15,579 nt of DNA from assembly GCA_964446745.1 (NCBI GenBank), contig CAYURR010000064.1, positions 1 through 15,579 of the forward strand, in the 5' to 3' direction. Under the pieces are notes generated by a model, which made no database searches, was not told the origin of the DNA, and worked only from the letters and a program-made list of their open reading frames with translations. The first letter of the stretch is position 1, and every line of letters begins with the position of its first letter. Source of the stretch: CAYURR01 sp964446745. Lineage in GTDB: Bacteria; Bacillota; Clostridia; Lachnospirales; WQUN01. Shown here piece after piece: positions 7,385 to 14,871 of this stretch. A program made the position numbers and the translations under genes.

Positions 7385-8692
7385 ATGAATAACATAGTAT
7401 CTATAACACCAAATAGCATAGCCGAGGAGATGGGCATCGAGGCCGGAGATATATTAGTCTCGATAAACGGCAAGAAGATTAAGGATGTCTTCGATTACCG
7501 TTTTCTTTCGATGAGCGAAGAAATGACCGTCGTGATCAAAAAGCCGGATGGCGAGGAATGGGAGCTCGAGATCGAAAAGGACGAGCATGAAGATCTGGGT
7601 CTCGTGTTTGAGACCGGGTTAATGGACAAGCCGCGCGCGTGCGCTAATAAGTGCATCTTTTGCTTTATAGATCAGCTGCCGAGTGGCATGCGAGAGAGCC
7701 TGTATTTCAAGGATGATGACGCGCGTCTGTCTTTTTTGACCGGCAACTATGTGACGCTGACGAACGCTTCAAAAGCCGATATCGATAGGATCATATATTA
7801 CCGTTTTTCTCCGATAAATATATCGCTGCACACAACCGATATGGATTTGCGCGTACAAATGCTCGGAAATAAAAAGGCCTCGAATATCATGGACATCATC
7901 GCACGGCTCGCAGATGCGGGTATCATGATGAATCTGCAGATCGTGCTCGTAAAAGGGGTAAACGACGGGGAGAAGCTTGAGCGAAGCATATCCGATCTGC
8001 GTAAATTTATGCCTTATGCGAACAGCCTCTCTGTTGTGCCGGTCGGGCTCAGCGCGCACCGTGATCATTTGCCATGCCTCAAGCCGTTTACAAAACAGGA
8101 TGCGATAGATGCAATCGCAATGATCGACAGACACCGGTCCGAAAGCCCTGGCTTTGTTTACGCGGCAGACGAATTTTACCTGCTTGCGGGGCAGGGGATA
8201 CCGGATATCGCATACTACGATGACTTTCCACAGATAGAAAACGGTGTGGGTATGCTCGCTTCGTTTCGTGATGAATTCGAGCAAGCTAAACATATGGCTG
8301 AACAAGATATCCATGACAATGCCCGAAACACTGGACGCATTGCGATAGTGACCGGATATGCCGCTGATGCGTTTCTACGGGATTTATTACACTCATATGA
8401 GCATGTCGATGTGTTCCCGATCGAGAATCGCTTTTTAGGAAGCAGTATAACGGTATCGGGCTTACTAACGGGTAGAGACATCATAGATCAGGTTCACGAA
8501 AAACTCGCCGAGCAGCTCAGCTCACATCTGAATATCCAATATACCAAGGTTTTGATCCCGGCCAACGCGTTTAAGGCTGACGAGGATATTATGCTGGACG
8601 ACATCAACCTTAAGGACATACAGGATGCAATAAAAATACCCGTCGAGAAAGTAGCGGTCGACGGGCGTGCGTTATGGGAGGCCATAAGGTAG
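7385..8692 (+). CDS. DUF512 family protein: PDZ plus radical-SAM-like cysteine motif
   Basis: This 435-residue protein belongs to the DUF512 family found across Clostridia and cyanobacteria (annotated in places as a putative radical SAM enzyme, TIGR03279). A PDZ-like domain occupies about residues 1-65 (ITPNSIAEEMGIEAGDILVSINGK). It is followed by CANKCIFCFID with C86, C90 and C93 in the C-x3-C-x2-C spacing that binds a 4Fe-4S cluster in radical SAM enzymes. The conserved family stretch DDARLSFLTGNYVTLTN (111-127) comes next, and the DUF512 domain fills the C-terminal half. No substrate is known. The ATG is at 7385, three bases after the yraN stop. The gene ends at TAG 8690-8692, facing the btuD stop on the other strand with three bases between. 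A hairpin that could end the opposite transcript lies inside its last 55 bases. Confidence 0.93.
   Translation: MNNIVSITPNSIAEEMGIEAGDILVSINGKKIKDVFDYRFLSMSEEMTVVIKKPDGEEWELEIEKDEHEDLGLVFETGLMDKPRACANKCIFCFIDQLPSGMRESLYFKDDDARLSFLTGNYVTLTNASKADIDRIIYYRFSPINISLHTTDMDLRVQMLGNKKASNIMDIIARLADAGIMMNLQIVLVKGVNDGEKLERSISDLRKFMPYANSLSVVPVGLSAHRDHLPCLKPFTKQDAIDAIAMIDRHRSESPGFVYAADEFYLLAGQGIPDIAYYDDFPQIENGVGMLASFRDEFEQAKHMAEQDIHDNARNTGRIAIVTGYAADAFLRDLLHSYEHVDVFPIENRFLGSSITVSGLLTGRDIIDQVHEKLAEQLSSHLNIQYTKVLIPANAFKADEDIMLDDINLKDIQDAIKIPVEKVAVDGRALWEAIR
8630..8665 (-). terminator. Intrinsic terminator of the B12 salvage operon, inside the DUF512 gene
   Basis: Read on the minus strand, CCCGTCGA (plus 8658-8665) pairs perfectly with TCGACGGG (plus 8639-8646) around an 11-base loop, and is followed directly by TATTTTTATT (plus 8638-8629). 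The hairpin with its T-tract lies about 30-65 bases beyond the btuD stop codon, where the minus-strand operon should end. It is entirely within the coding sequence of the convergent DUF512 gene. Activity is inferred from structure only. Confidence 0.75.
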
Positions 8693-8695
8693 ACA

Positions 8696-9436
8696 TCATA
8701 CCCACAGTGATAAGCTCTCTTTCATATATCCCTTTATATCCATCCCGAACACCTCGGACAAGGCCGCCGAAGTCACGATCTCTTTCGTGTCTCCGGCGGC
8801 TTTTATTTCGCCACCGGACATCAACACGATACGGTCGGCCAAGCGGACGGCATGGTTGATGTCATGCAGCACGCCGATGACAGTCTTGTTCTCTCGCACG
8901 GACCACTCATGCAAAAATTTAATCAGCTCGACTTGATAGCCGAGGTCCAGATGATTTGTGGGCTCGTCCAACAGGATCACCTCGGGGTCTTGCGCTATGA
9001 GCTTGGCTAAGAACACACGCTGAAGCTGCCCGCCCGATAGGGCATCGATCTCTCGATGCATTTGTGCGGTAAGGCCGACGCGTTCGATCGCCGAAACGGC
9101 GGCCTCCCGTACGGAGGCTTCACTGCCACTGTGTGCGTAGCGTCCCATCATGACCGTTTCGAGTACCGAATAGTTGAAATACACAGATGTATTCTGACTC
9201 AGCAGACCGACCCTCTGCGACAGCACCTTACGTTTTATCCGACGTATATCAACCCCGTCCAGAAGCACCTCGCCTTGAAAACCCAGGACACCGGCTATGA
9301 TACGCAGCAGTGTGGTCTTTCCGCAACCATTGGGCCCCAGGATGCAGAGGTTTTCACCGGAGTGAATCTGCAGGTTGATGTTCTTAATAACATCACTGCC
9401 ATCATATCCGGCCCGGAGATTTTTAATCTCTATCAT
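8696..9436 (-). CDS. btuD: Corrinoid ABC transporter ATP-binding protein, BtuD/FecE type
   Basis: This is the ATPase of the corrinoid importer, 246 residues. Motifs are Walker A GPNGCGKTT (34-42), signature LSGGQLQR (133-140), Walker B VILLDEPTNHLD (153-164) and switch histidine in VLHDINHA (H191). These fit the FepC/BtuD/HmuV family of iron-siderophore, heme and B12 importers; B12 is chosen because of the operon and riboswitch. The frame stays open upstream to 9826 but that stretch is antisense noise over the permease frame. ATG 9436 has a very strong site (AGGAGGAGGG, plus 9441-9450) and overlaps the permease stop as TAATG. Its 3' end carries, on the other strand, the apparent terminator of the convergent operon. 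The stop TGA (8696-8698) is three bases from the DUF512 stop. Confidence 0.92.
   Translation of the reverse strand: MIEIKNLRAGYDGSDVIKNINLQIHSGENLCILGPNGCGKTTLLRIIAGVLGFQGEVLLDGVDIRRIKRKVLSQRVGLLSQNTSVYFNYSVLETVMMGRYAHSGSEASVREAAVSAIERVGLTAQMHREIDALSGGQLQRVFLAKLIAQDPEVILLDEPTNHLDLGYQVELIKFLHEWSVRENKTVIGVLHDINHAVRLADRIVLMSGGEIKAAGDTKEIVTSAALSEVFGMDIKGYMKESLSLWV
8763..8808 (+). terminator. Intrinsic terminator of the plus-strand operon, inside btuD
   Basis: Bases 8763-8778 can pair with 8785-8800: GCCGCCG opposite CGGCGGC at the base, then 7 further pairs broken by two single mismatches, closing on the six-base loop TCTCTT. This gives 14 pairs in 16 positions. It is followed immediately by TTTTATTT (8801-8808). 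It lies about 70 bases past the DUF512 stop, within the antisense strand of btuD, and is the first good terminator after the whole plus-strand gene run. Function is inferred from structure. Confidence 0.78.
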
Positions 9437-10431
9437 TAGGCCCTCCTCCTGCGTCCGTTGAAATAAAGATAGATAAAGAACGGCGCTCCGATCACGGAGG
9501 TAATGGCGCCGACGGGCAACTCGAGCGGGGAGGCAAGTGTGCGCGCGGCCAAATCGCAGATTAGCATAAACAATCCGCCTAAAAGCGCCGAGGCCGGCAG
9601 TACGTATTTGTGTGACGCGCCGAATAGCTTTCGCGCCGCGTGTGGTGTGAACAGATCCACAAATCCGATGATGCCCACGAGTGACACCGTAGCACCTGTG
9701 ATAACTGCGCTCAGGCCCAGCAGCAACCATTTCATTTGCTTTACGGCGACCCCGGAGGTCTGCGCCTGCTCGTCGCCGAGGGTCATGATGTCCATCTCTC
9801 GCGAAAAGCACATCGCCACGACACAACCAACGACAGCGACGGGTACAAGCATTGCCGCATCAGTAGGGGTTTTCATCGCAAAGCTACCCATCTGCCAGAA
9901 CACGAGCCGTTGTAATTGATCAGCCGAGGTGGACATGATAATCGTGATCATCGCATTAGCAAACAACGAAAAGGCCATACCCATCAGTATAATCGTGTTG
10001 CTCTGCATCATCCGGTCGATGCGTGAGGCCAGTGTAATAGATAGAAACACCGTTAACAGCCCCGCAGAGAGCCCGAATATGGGCAATGTTAGGAAGCCGA
10101 ATATATTTATACCCAGTATGATCGCAATACTTGCACCGAGCGCGGCACCTGAGGACACGCCTAGGGTCAGCGAGGATGCGAGCGGGTTTCGGAGCAGAGA
10201 CTGCATGATCACGCCACTCACGGCCAACGCGCTGCCAGCAGCAAACGCGAGTATGCTGCGCGGTATACGGATCTTCAGCAGGATCGCGGCAGATACCTCA
10301 TCGGTGATATTACCGGTAAGGAGCCCAAGAGTATCAGCTAGCGGTATCCTCACGCTGCCTATACCGATCGATATCGGTATAGCCACAGCGCATAACACTA
10401 TGATCAGTATTAGCTTTAAGGCCTTGTTCAT
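9436..10431 (-). CDS. btuC: Corrinoid ABC transporter permease, BtuC/FecCD type
   Basis: This is the membrane subunit of the importer, 331 residues with roughly ten hydrophobic helices, typical of the FecCD family. The family motif MQSLLRNPLASSLTLGVSSG appears about 75-95 residues from the N-terminus and continues into a Gly/Ala-rich helix. The late DLFTPHAARKLFGASHKYVLPASALLGG segment is the cytoplasmic region that contacts the ATPase. The C-terminus ends in a run of arginines (GRRRRA). The ATG start overlaps the btuF stop as ATGA. No strong ribosome binding site sits before it: the bases just upstream read CCTCCC on the coding strand, with only GGAAG farther away, so translation may depend on coupling to btuF. 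FecCD permeases also move heme and siderophores; the assignment to corrinoids rests on context. Confidence 0.93.
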   Translation of the reverse strand: MNKALKLILIIVLCAVAIPISIGIGSVRIPLADTLGLLTGNITDEVSAAILLKIRIPRSILAFAAGSALAVSGVIMQSLLRNPLASSLTLGVSSGAALGASIAIILGINIFGFLTLPIFGLSAGLLTVFLSITLASRIDRMMQSNTIILMGMAFSLFANAMITIIMSTSADQLQRLVFWQMGSFAMKTPTDAAMLVPVAVVGCVVAMCFSREMDIMTLGDEQAQTSGVAVKQMKWLLLGLSAVITGATVSLVGIIGFVDLFTPHAARKLFGASHKYVLPASALLGGLFMLICDLAARTLASPLELPVGAITSVIGAPFFIYLYFNGRRRRA

Positions 10432-11366
10432 GGGAGGTCAACTTCCGGATATAATGCGCGCGCCATTTCTCTGAACGCGATGATGATGTTCATATTCGGG
10501 CGGGAGCTAGCGTCGTTCTCTATTTTATACACGCGGTTATTCTTAACGGCTTCGATGACGTTCCAGCCGTTCCTATTCATGATCTCGACAACGGGGTCCT
10601 CCAGATAGCCGATATTTGTAAGTATTACATCCGGGTTGCGCTTGATCACGATCTCCTCCGAGACATTGACCCAGTTGTCCATGTCCGAGAGAATATTTTG
10701 TGCACCCAGAAGCTCCAGCATTTCATTAAGGAATGTCCCGCGTCCAAAGCTGTAAATATCCGGTGCGGCGGCTATCTCGAAGTATACACTCGGCCCATTT
10801 TCACCGGAGGCCTTGATCGCAGACTGTATCAGTGCAATCTCGTCCTCAAGCTGCTTGACGACTTGCTCGGCCTTGTCGGTTGTGCCGGTGGCTTTTCCGA
10901 CTGTACGGATGTCGTTCTTGATGCTGTCGATACTCGTGGAGTTCGGTATGTATACGACGTTTACACCGAGCTCCGTCAGCGGCTTAAATGGGTCGTCACC
11001 ACCCGCGAAGCTCATCTCCGTTACAAATACGATGTCGGGCTTCATAGCCAATATGCGTTCGTTGTCGGGGCTCATCGCGTCAAACTCGGGCAGCTTTAGA
11101 TCCGTTGCCATGCCCTTGATGTTCGTTGCAAACGCGTCCACCGCTATGATGCTGTCGCTCAAGCCCAAGGCCACCAATATCTCAGTGATGGCCGGAGTAA
11201 GCGAAATAATTCGCTGCGAAATAATTCGCTGCGAAACAATTGAATGTGCGGTATCACTCTGGTTTGCGTTTGCCGCTCCGCTTGGGGTCGAGCCGCATGC
11301 CGAAAGGCTCGTTATTAATAATGCCACGCAGATAACGCTGCCGATAAATCGTTTGATATTGCTCAT
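10428..11366 (-). CDS. btuF: Corrinoid ABC transporter substrate-binding lipoprotein, BtuF type
   Basis: This is the extracellular receptor of the importer, 312 residues. The N-terminus has lysine and arginine, then a hydrophobic stretch and the lipobox LSAC with the lipidated cysteine at 24, so the protein is predicted to be anchored to the outer face of the membrane. After a short Ser/Asn/Ala linker comes RIISLTPAITEILVALGL (52-69), the classic start of the periplasmic-binding-protein class III (TroA/BtuF-like) fold. DIVFVTEMSF, VVYIPNSTSIDSI and NPDVILTNIG are further fold landmarks. The ATG at 11366 overlaps the cobC stop as ATGA, with AGGAGAG (plus 11378-11384) upstream. A 15-base tandem duplication in the linker gives the repeated peptide IISQR. 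Heme or siderophore receptors look similar; the B12 operon supports the corrinoid call. Confidence 0.93.
   Translation of the reverse strand: MSNIKRFIGSVICVALLITSLSACGSTPSGAANANQSDTAHSIVSQRIISQRIISLTPAITEILVALGLSDSIIAVDAFATNIKGMATDLKLPEFDAMSPDNERILAMKPDIVFVTEMSFAGGDDPFKPLTELGVNVVYIPNSTSIDSIKNDIRTVGKATGTTDKAEQVVKQLEDEIALIQSAIKASGENGPSVYFEIAAAPDIYSFGRGTFLNEMLELLGAQNILSDMDNWVNVSEEIVIKRNPDVILTNIGYLEDPVVEIMNRNGWNVIEAVKNNRVYKIENDASSRPNMNIIIAFREMARALYPEVDLP
11201..11230. repeat. Exact 15-base tandem duplication in btuF
   Basis: The unit GCGAAATAATTCGCT occurs twice head to tail at 11201-11215 and 11216-11230, followed by a degraded third start (GCGAAACAATT). On the coding strand it is in frame and adds one IISQR pentapeptide, giving IVSQR-IISQR-IISLTP between the lipoprotein linker and the first beta strand. 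It does not break the frame. Confidence 0.9.
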
Positions 11367-11983
11367 GTATTATATCTCTCTCCTATGCTCTGATATCCGG
11401 TAGCCTTATATCCGCCGGTATCCTGTATTATGTCAATGCTATAGCCGAGTCCGCATTCGGGCCGAAAATCAAAGAAGCCCCCATGATCGGGGAAAAAGCG
11501 GTACATCAATGCCGCGATAACCCCTCCGTGTGTAACCAGGCAACAGCACTTTACTTGCTCATTATCCAAGTAATGATTGATTATCCCGTCAAAGCCCGTG
11601 AACACGCGGTGAGTAAATTCGATCTTTCTTTCGCCGCGGGGAGGGCGGGCGTTTTCTATGTCGGATATCCACGCGAGGTAATCCGGATCATGTTTGAGTT
11701 CCTCGTATGAATGCAACTCGAACGCGCCGAAGTCCATCTCACGCAGCGAAGATACGGGGGTATGTGGCGGGTGGTCATAGAGTATGTTCAACGTCTGAAC
11801 GGTACGTAGCATGCCGCTTGTGAAAAAGATATCAGCCTTTGGATAGTGAATGCGCTGTTTAAAATGGTTCAGTTCTTCTATGCCCGCTACCGATAGCACC
11901 ATGTCCGTTGAACCGCAGTATTGATGGTGTTCGTTTGCCTCGGTCTTTCCGTGGCGCAACAGATGAATAAGCAGACTGCTCAT
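11363..11983 (-). CDS. cobC: Histidine phosphatase family protein, probable alpha-ribazole phosphatase
   Basis: CobC removes the 5' phosphate from alpha-ribazole phosphate (or from adenosylcobalamin 5'-phosphate) in the last steps of B12 nucleotide-loop assembly. The 206-residue product is a phosphoglycerate-mutase-type phosphatase: LLRHGKTEAN carries the phosphorylated histidine H11 with R10, R60 is in SGMLRTVQT, E82 is in REMDFGAFE, and the second histidine H152 is in LVTHGGV. These four sites form the family's catalytic pocket. Many homologues act on other phosphate esters; placement among CobT, CobU and CobS makes alpha-ribazole phosphatase the best reading. The start ATG (11981-11983) overlaps the preceding stop as ATGA, and the stop overlaps the btuF start in the same manner. 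Confidence 0.9.
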   Translation of the reverse strand: MSSLLIHLLRHGKTEANEHHQYCGSTDMVLSVAGIEELNHFKQRIHYPKADIFFTSGMLRTVQTLNILYDHPPHTPVSSLREMDFGAFELHSYEELKHDPDYLAWISDIENARPPRGERKIEFTHRVFTGFDGIINHYLDNEQVKCCCLVTHGGVIAALMYRFFPDHGGFFDFRPECGLGYSIDIIQDTGGYKATGYQSIGERYNT

Positions 11984-12363
11984 TTCAAGTCACTTGCAAG
12001 ACCGCAGAAGATACGCCGGACCCGACTCGCGCGGCGCGTAAGCACAGCGAGCGTATGCCCGAGTGCCTCTCGCCATTGTCTCATCAGTGGATCCATCGGC
12101 ACGACACCGCATGAGATATCGTCGCATATGATGATCCGATCCTCGGTGTCGAGTGTGTTCAATTGATCGCTGATGTAGCTGACCGGATCGATCCCGGACT
12201 GTAGCTGCGCGAGCACGAGTAGGTGAAAGCCGTTTATGCAGCGTTTTGAAAAGTCGATCTTTGTTTCATGTTCGCAGTTATAGATATCGTCCGCGTTTAG
12301 TCCGTATTGTTCGGTCGCGTACGCCGTTTTGCGCTGATACGCACCGCCTATGATGATCGTCAC
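11980..12363 (-). CDS. Short CobU-like protein with degenerate P-loop
   Basis: The 127-residue product resembles CobU (adenosylcobinamide kinase / guanylyltransferase, usually about 180 residues) but is short. The N-terminus has the strand and loop IIIGGAYQRKTAYA (3-16), where the expected GxxxxGK(S/T) P-loop has lost its second glycine. The middle of CobU is shortened. The C-terminal part is clearly CobU-like: DISCGVVPMDPLMRQWREALG followed by a helix and IFCGLASDLK, matching the family's NExGxGIVP...R.FRD..G and final V.G....LK. From memory, similar short CobU-like proteins occur in Clostridia beside cobC; their activity is unproven. GTG 12363 has GGGAGG (plus 12370-12375) six bases upstream and follows cobS by 15 bases. 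It could be a non-catalytic partner of the full CobU or a remnant. Confidence 0.8.
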   Translation of the reverse strand: MTIIIGGAYQRKTAYATEQYGLNADDIYNCEHETKIDFSKRCINGFHLLVLAQLQSGIDPVSYISDQLNTLDTEDRIIICDDISCGVVPMDPLMRQWREALGHTLAVLTRRASRVRRIFCGLASDLK

Positions 12364-12378
12364 TATAATCCTCCCTTT

Positions 12379-13155
12379 TTACAGTCCCAATAATATTAGT
12401 CCGCAGAGCTCCGAGACCGTGATAATAAACCCGCATAGATCGCCCGATATGCCGTTTAGCTGCTTGGTGACATATGGAGTGGCAAATATTCCGCCTAAAC
12501 AGACCGCACTGATCGCCAAGGCTGTCTTCATCTGGCTTGTGAGTGCAGTAATGGCAAATCCTGTGACAATGCATATGCAAGCATATAATATCAGCGCGGC
12601 TTTATGTACGGTCTTAGTATTCTTGCGAAAGGTTGCGCCAAAGCCTGTTTCTGATATGGGCTCGTTGGTCAGTAACGCAAACCCGGATATTGCTCTCGAC
12701 AGTACGGGCAGCAAAACAAAGGCAACATACCGCTGAGGGACAAATGTATTGAAGCGATCTATAAACGCATACATTGACGAGAAAGCGATCAGGATGTACA
12801 CAAGCAACGCTATAACCGCGAACGCTCCGACATGCGAATCCTTCAGTATCGCGCGTTTCTTTTCGAGGTTGGCGCGGGAAAACACTGCGTCTGAGGTATC
12901 CATATATCCGTCTATATGTATAAATCCACACAGAAACAGTGGGCAGAACGTTAGTAGCGCGGCACTAAGCATGACGTGGACATTGAGAGCACAGAGTAGA
13001 AAACCAAGCCCGAACCAAATGAGGCCTATACAAAGACCAACAACGGGTAAAAACGGAACAACTAGCGGAAATGCATCGTCATCCCATATCTGAGGCATGG
13101 GTATAGCCGAAAACATCGATGCGGACATAACGAAGCCCTTCGTGAGCCGCTTCAC
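12379..13155 (-). CDS. cobS: Adenosylcobinamide-GDP ribazoletransferase (cobalamin synthase)
   Basis: CobS is the membrane enzyme that joins activated cobinamide (AdoCbi-GDP) to alpha-ribazole or its phosphate, forming the cobalamin skeleton. With the start at GTG 13155 the product is 258 residues, close to the family's usual 250. Family motifs are FSAIPMP (15-21), the metal-binding HIDGYMDTSDA (80-90) and KDSHVGAFAV (105-114). About six to seven hydrophobic helices follow the polytopic pattern. The frame is open upstream to 13218, but GTG 13155 is chosen because GGAGGG (plus 13164-13169) lies eight bases before it and the GTGA overlap with the cobU stop matches the style of the operon. The product then starts just ahead of the family's first motif. 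Confidence 0.93.
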   Translation of the reverse strand: MKRLTKGFVMSASMFSAIPMPQIWDDDAFPLVVPFLPVVGLCIGLIWFGLGFLLCALNVHVMLSAALLTFCPLFLCGFIHIDGYMDTSDAVFSRANLEKKRAILKDSHVGAFAVIALLVYILIAFSSMYAFIDRFNTFVPQRYVAFVLLPVLSRAISGFALLTNEPISETGFGATFRKNTKTVHKAALILYACICIVTGFAITALTSQMKTALAISAVCLGGIFATPYVTKQLNGISGDLCGFIITVSELCGLILLGL

Positions 13156-13751
13156 AAACAAAGCCCTCCGCAATTGAATCCCAGCTTGTTCTTGTAGGTG
13201 ATGACCTGACCGTAACAAACCTCAAGTACCGTATCGGCGGCAGCAGCGCAGGTCCTGTCGATAAACGCGAGCGCAAGCCTGTAACGTTCGGTTAGGCTGT
13301 CGTATACAGCGGCATCCGAGTAGATGTAATCCGAGACGATCACAATGTTTTCGAGGTTGTTAAATAATGCATTCAACTCATTGGATATCTTTATATGAGC
13401 TTCCATATTTACGGTATCGGCGCTGAACATCTCGTTAGCGAGCAACGCGGTAGTGCTGTCCAACAAAAACGTGCCGCGCGTGTCGCATATCTCAGATAGC
13501 TTGCGTATATCTCGGGCTATCTCGACCGTTTCAAAGCCGAGGCCCGCGCGGCTTGTCCGATGCCGATCTATCCGCGCGTGATCCTCATCGTCGGTCGGGC
13601 TCATTGTGGCGATATAGTATAAAGACGGCTTGCACGGGGTATGGGTGGAATGTGTTGCATGCATGGCATTCCGCTCATGCATTGCGCATGCGATCTGCTC
13701 TGCATAAGTGGATTTGCCGTTTTTGCAACCGCCGGACACGAATACCCTCAA
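13152..13751 (-). CDS. cobU: Adenosylcobinamide kinase / guanylyltransferase, variant
   Basis: CobU phosphorylates adenosylcobinamide and then adds GMP, activating it for CobS. The 199-residue product has the P-loop SGGCKNGKS (6-14), then YYIATM and a D-x-E-x4-RIDRHRTSR stretch (56-68) that includes the histidine H64, the position that carries GMP in studied CobU. The C-terminal half is divergent: where the family has NExGxGIVP it reads VSDYIYSDAAVYDSLTERY, although the following helix and VLEVCYGQVITYK fit. An insert rich in histidine (H25, H31, H34, H37) separates the P-loop helix from YYIAT. The start is TTG 13751, overlapping the cobT stop as TTGA with AGGTGAG just upstream. A second short CobU-like protein lies two genes downstream. 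Confidence 0.87.
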   Translation of the reverse strand: MRVFVSGGCKNGKSTYAEQIACAMHERNAMHATHSTHTPCKPSLYYIATMSPTDDEDHARIDRHRTSRAGLGFETVEIARDIRKLSEICDTRGTFLLDSTTALLANEMFSADTVNMEAHIKISNELNALFNNLENIVIVSDYIYSDAAVYDSLTERYRLALAFIDRTCAAAADTVLEVCYGQVITYKNKLGFNCGGLCL

Positions 13752-14842
13752 AATCTCACCTCATCGATCCTTTCGATATATTCCTCATCGATATGAGCCT
13801 CCTCAAAGGTAGCCATATGTAACAGTATGTCCAGCGATGCGTCCATCAACCCAAATAGTATGGGGCAGCCGCTACCCTCACCGAGACGCATGTCCAGATC
13901 CAACAAGGGTTTTATTCCAAGCGCGTCGGCTGCGAGCCTAAATCCGCGCTCATATGAAATATGTGATGCGAACATGTAATCCCTCGACACGGGACTCAGG
14001 CGAAACGCGCAGAGTGCGGCCACGATAGAAATGAACCCGTCGATGACTACAGGCATTTGCAAAAGAGCGGCCCCAAGAAACACTCCGGTCATCGCGGCGA
14101 TATCGAGCCCGCCCACTGCCGCCAATATGCCGAGGACATCGTCCTTATTTGGACGATGCAACGCGAGCGCGTCTTTAATCACACGCAGCTTGTTTTCATA
14201 TGCGGCGTCGTCGAGCCCGGCCCCACGCCCAACGACACTTGCGATCTCATCGTCACCGAGACCCAAAAGTCCAGCCAAGACCGCGCTTGAGGTCGTCGTG
14301 TTGCCGATACCCATTTCGCCGACCCCGATCAATCTATATCCGCGTTCATATGCGATATGCGCGAGCTCGATACCGATCTCGACGGCTTGTTGTGCCTCGG
14401 ACAGAGTCATTGCGGGTTCCGTTGTGATATTGCCGGTCGAGAGGCGCAACTTGTGGTTTATGAGCAAGGGATGTTTAAGCTCCGCGTTCACACCTATATC
14501 GGCGACCATAAGCTCCGCTCCGAAACGCTTTGCGAGTACGCCGACGCCGGTTGATCCGTTCAAGATGTTGATGGTGTGCGCGGCGGTCACGGATTGCGGA
14601 GCTGATGAAACCCCCTCTGCGACAACACCGTTATCGGCGGCGCAGACAACCACGCAACGCTTTGTGATGTCGGGCGAAAGGCTACGGCTTACGCCACATA
14701 ATCGCGCTGCAAGCTCCTCGAGCTGCCCGAGGCTGCCGGGGGGTTTTGCAAGCACATTCAAACGTGCATTGGCTTGTTGCAGTATGCTTTTGTCTGCGGG
14801 CTCGATACCGCATATTGTTTCCCGTAGATTAAACTGTCTCAT
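13748..14842 (-). CDS. cobT: Nicotinate-nucleotide-dimethylbenzimidazole phosphoribosyltransferase
   Basis: CobT transfers phosphoribose from nicotinate mononucleotide to a lower-ligand base (5,6-dimethylbenzimidazole or another base), making alpha-ribazole phosphate. The 364-residue product is full length. It carries KPPGSLGQLEEL (33-44), the DNGVVAEGVSSAPQSVTA stretch (70-87), GEMGIGNTTT (175-184), VGRGAGLDD, and LGEGSG with the catalytic glutamate at about 322. The match to the family is unambiguous; the base it prefers cannot be judged. ATG 14842 has GGAGGT (plus 14846-14851) upstream and is the first gene after the riboswitch and terminator, so its expression should be directly switched by B12. 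Its TGA overlaps the cobU TTG start. Confidence 0.97.
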   Translation of the reverse strand: MRQFNLRETICGIEPADKSILQQANARLNVLAKPPGSLGQLEELAARLCGVSRSLSPDITKRCVVVCAADNGVVAEGVSSAPQSVTAAHTINILNGSTGVGVLAKRFGAELMVADIGVNAELKHPLLINHKLRLSTGNITTEPAMTLSEAQQAVEIGIELAHIAYERGYRLIGVGEMGIGNTTTSSAVLAGLLGLGDDEIASVVGRGAGLDDAAYENKLRVIKDALALHRPNKDDVLGILAAVGGLDIAAMTGVFLGAALLQMPVVIDGFISIVAALCAFRLSPVSRDYMFASHISYERGFRLAADALGIKPLLDLDMRLGEGSGCPILFGLMDASLDILLHMATFEEAHIDEEYIERIDEVRF

Positions 14843-14871
14843 ATTACCTCCGGATGAATATTAATATTTTT

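Noticed and set aside
8696..9826. A 376-residue version of the BtuD frame extending upstream over btuC
   Set aside because: The extra 130 residues show no ABC family similarity and lie antiparallel in frame shift over the well-supported btuC; ATG 9436 has a strong ribosome site and the normal BtuD start.
13156..13218. Upstream extension of CobS to 279 residues
   Set aside because: The added residues are unlike CobS, overlap cobU, and contain the GGAGGG site of GTG 13155.
14031..14864. Plus-strand 277-residue open frame opposite cobT
   Set aside because: It is a shadow of cobT, has low-complexity Ser/Pro/Ala composition, and cobT's motifs are unambiguous.
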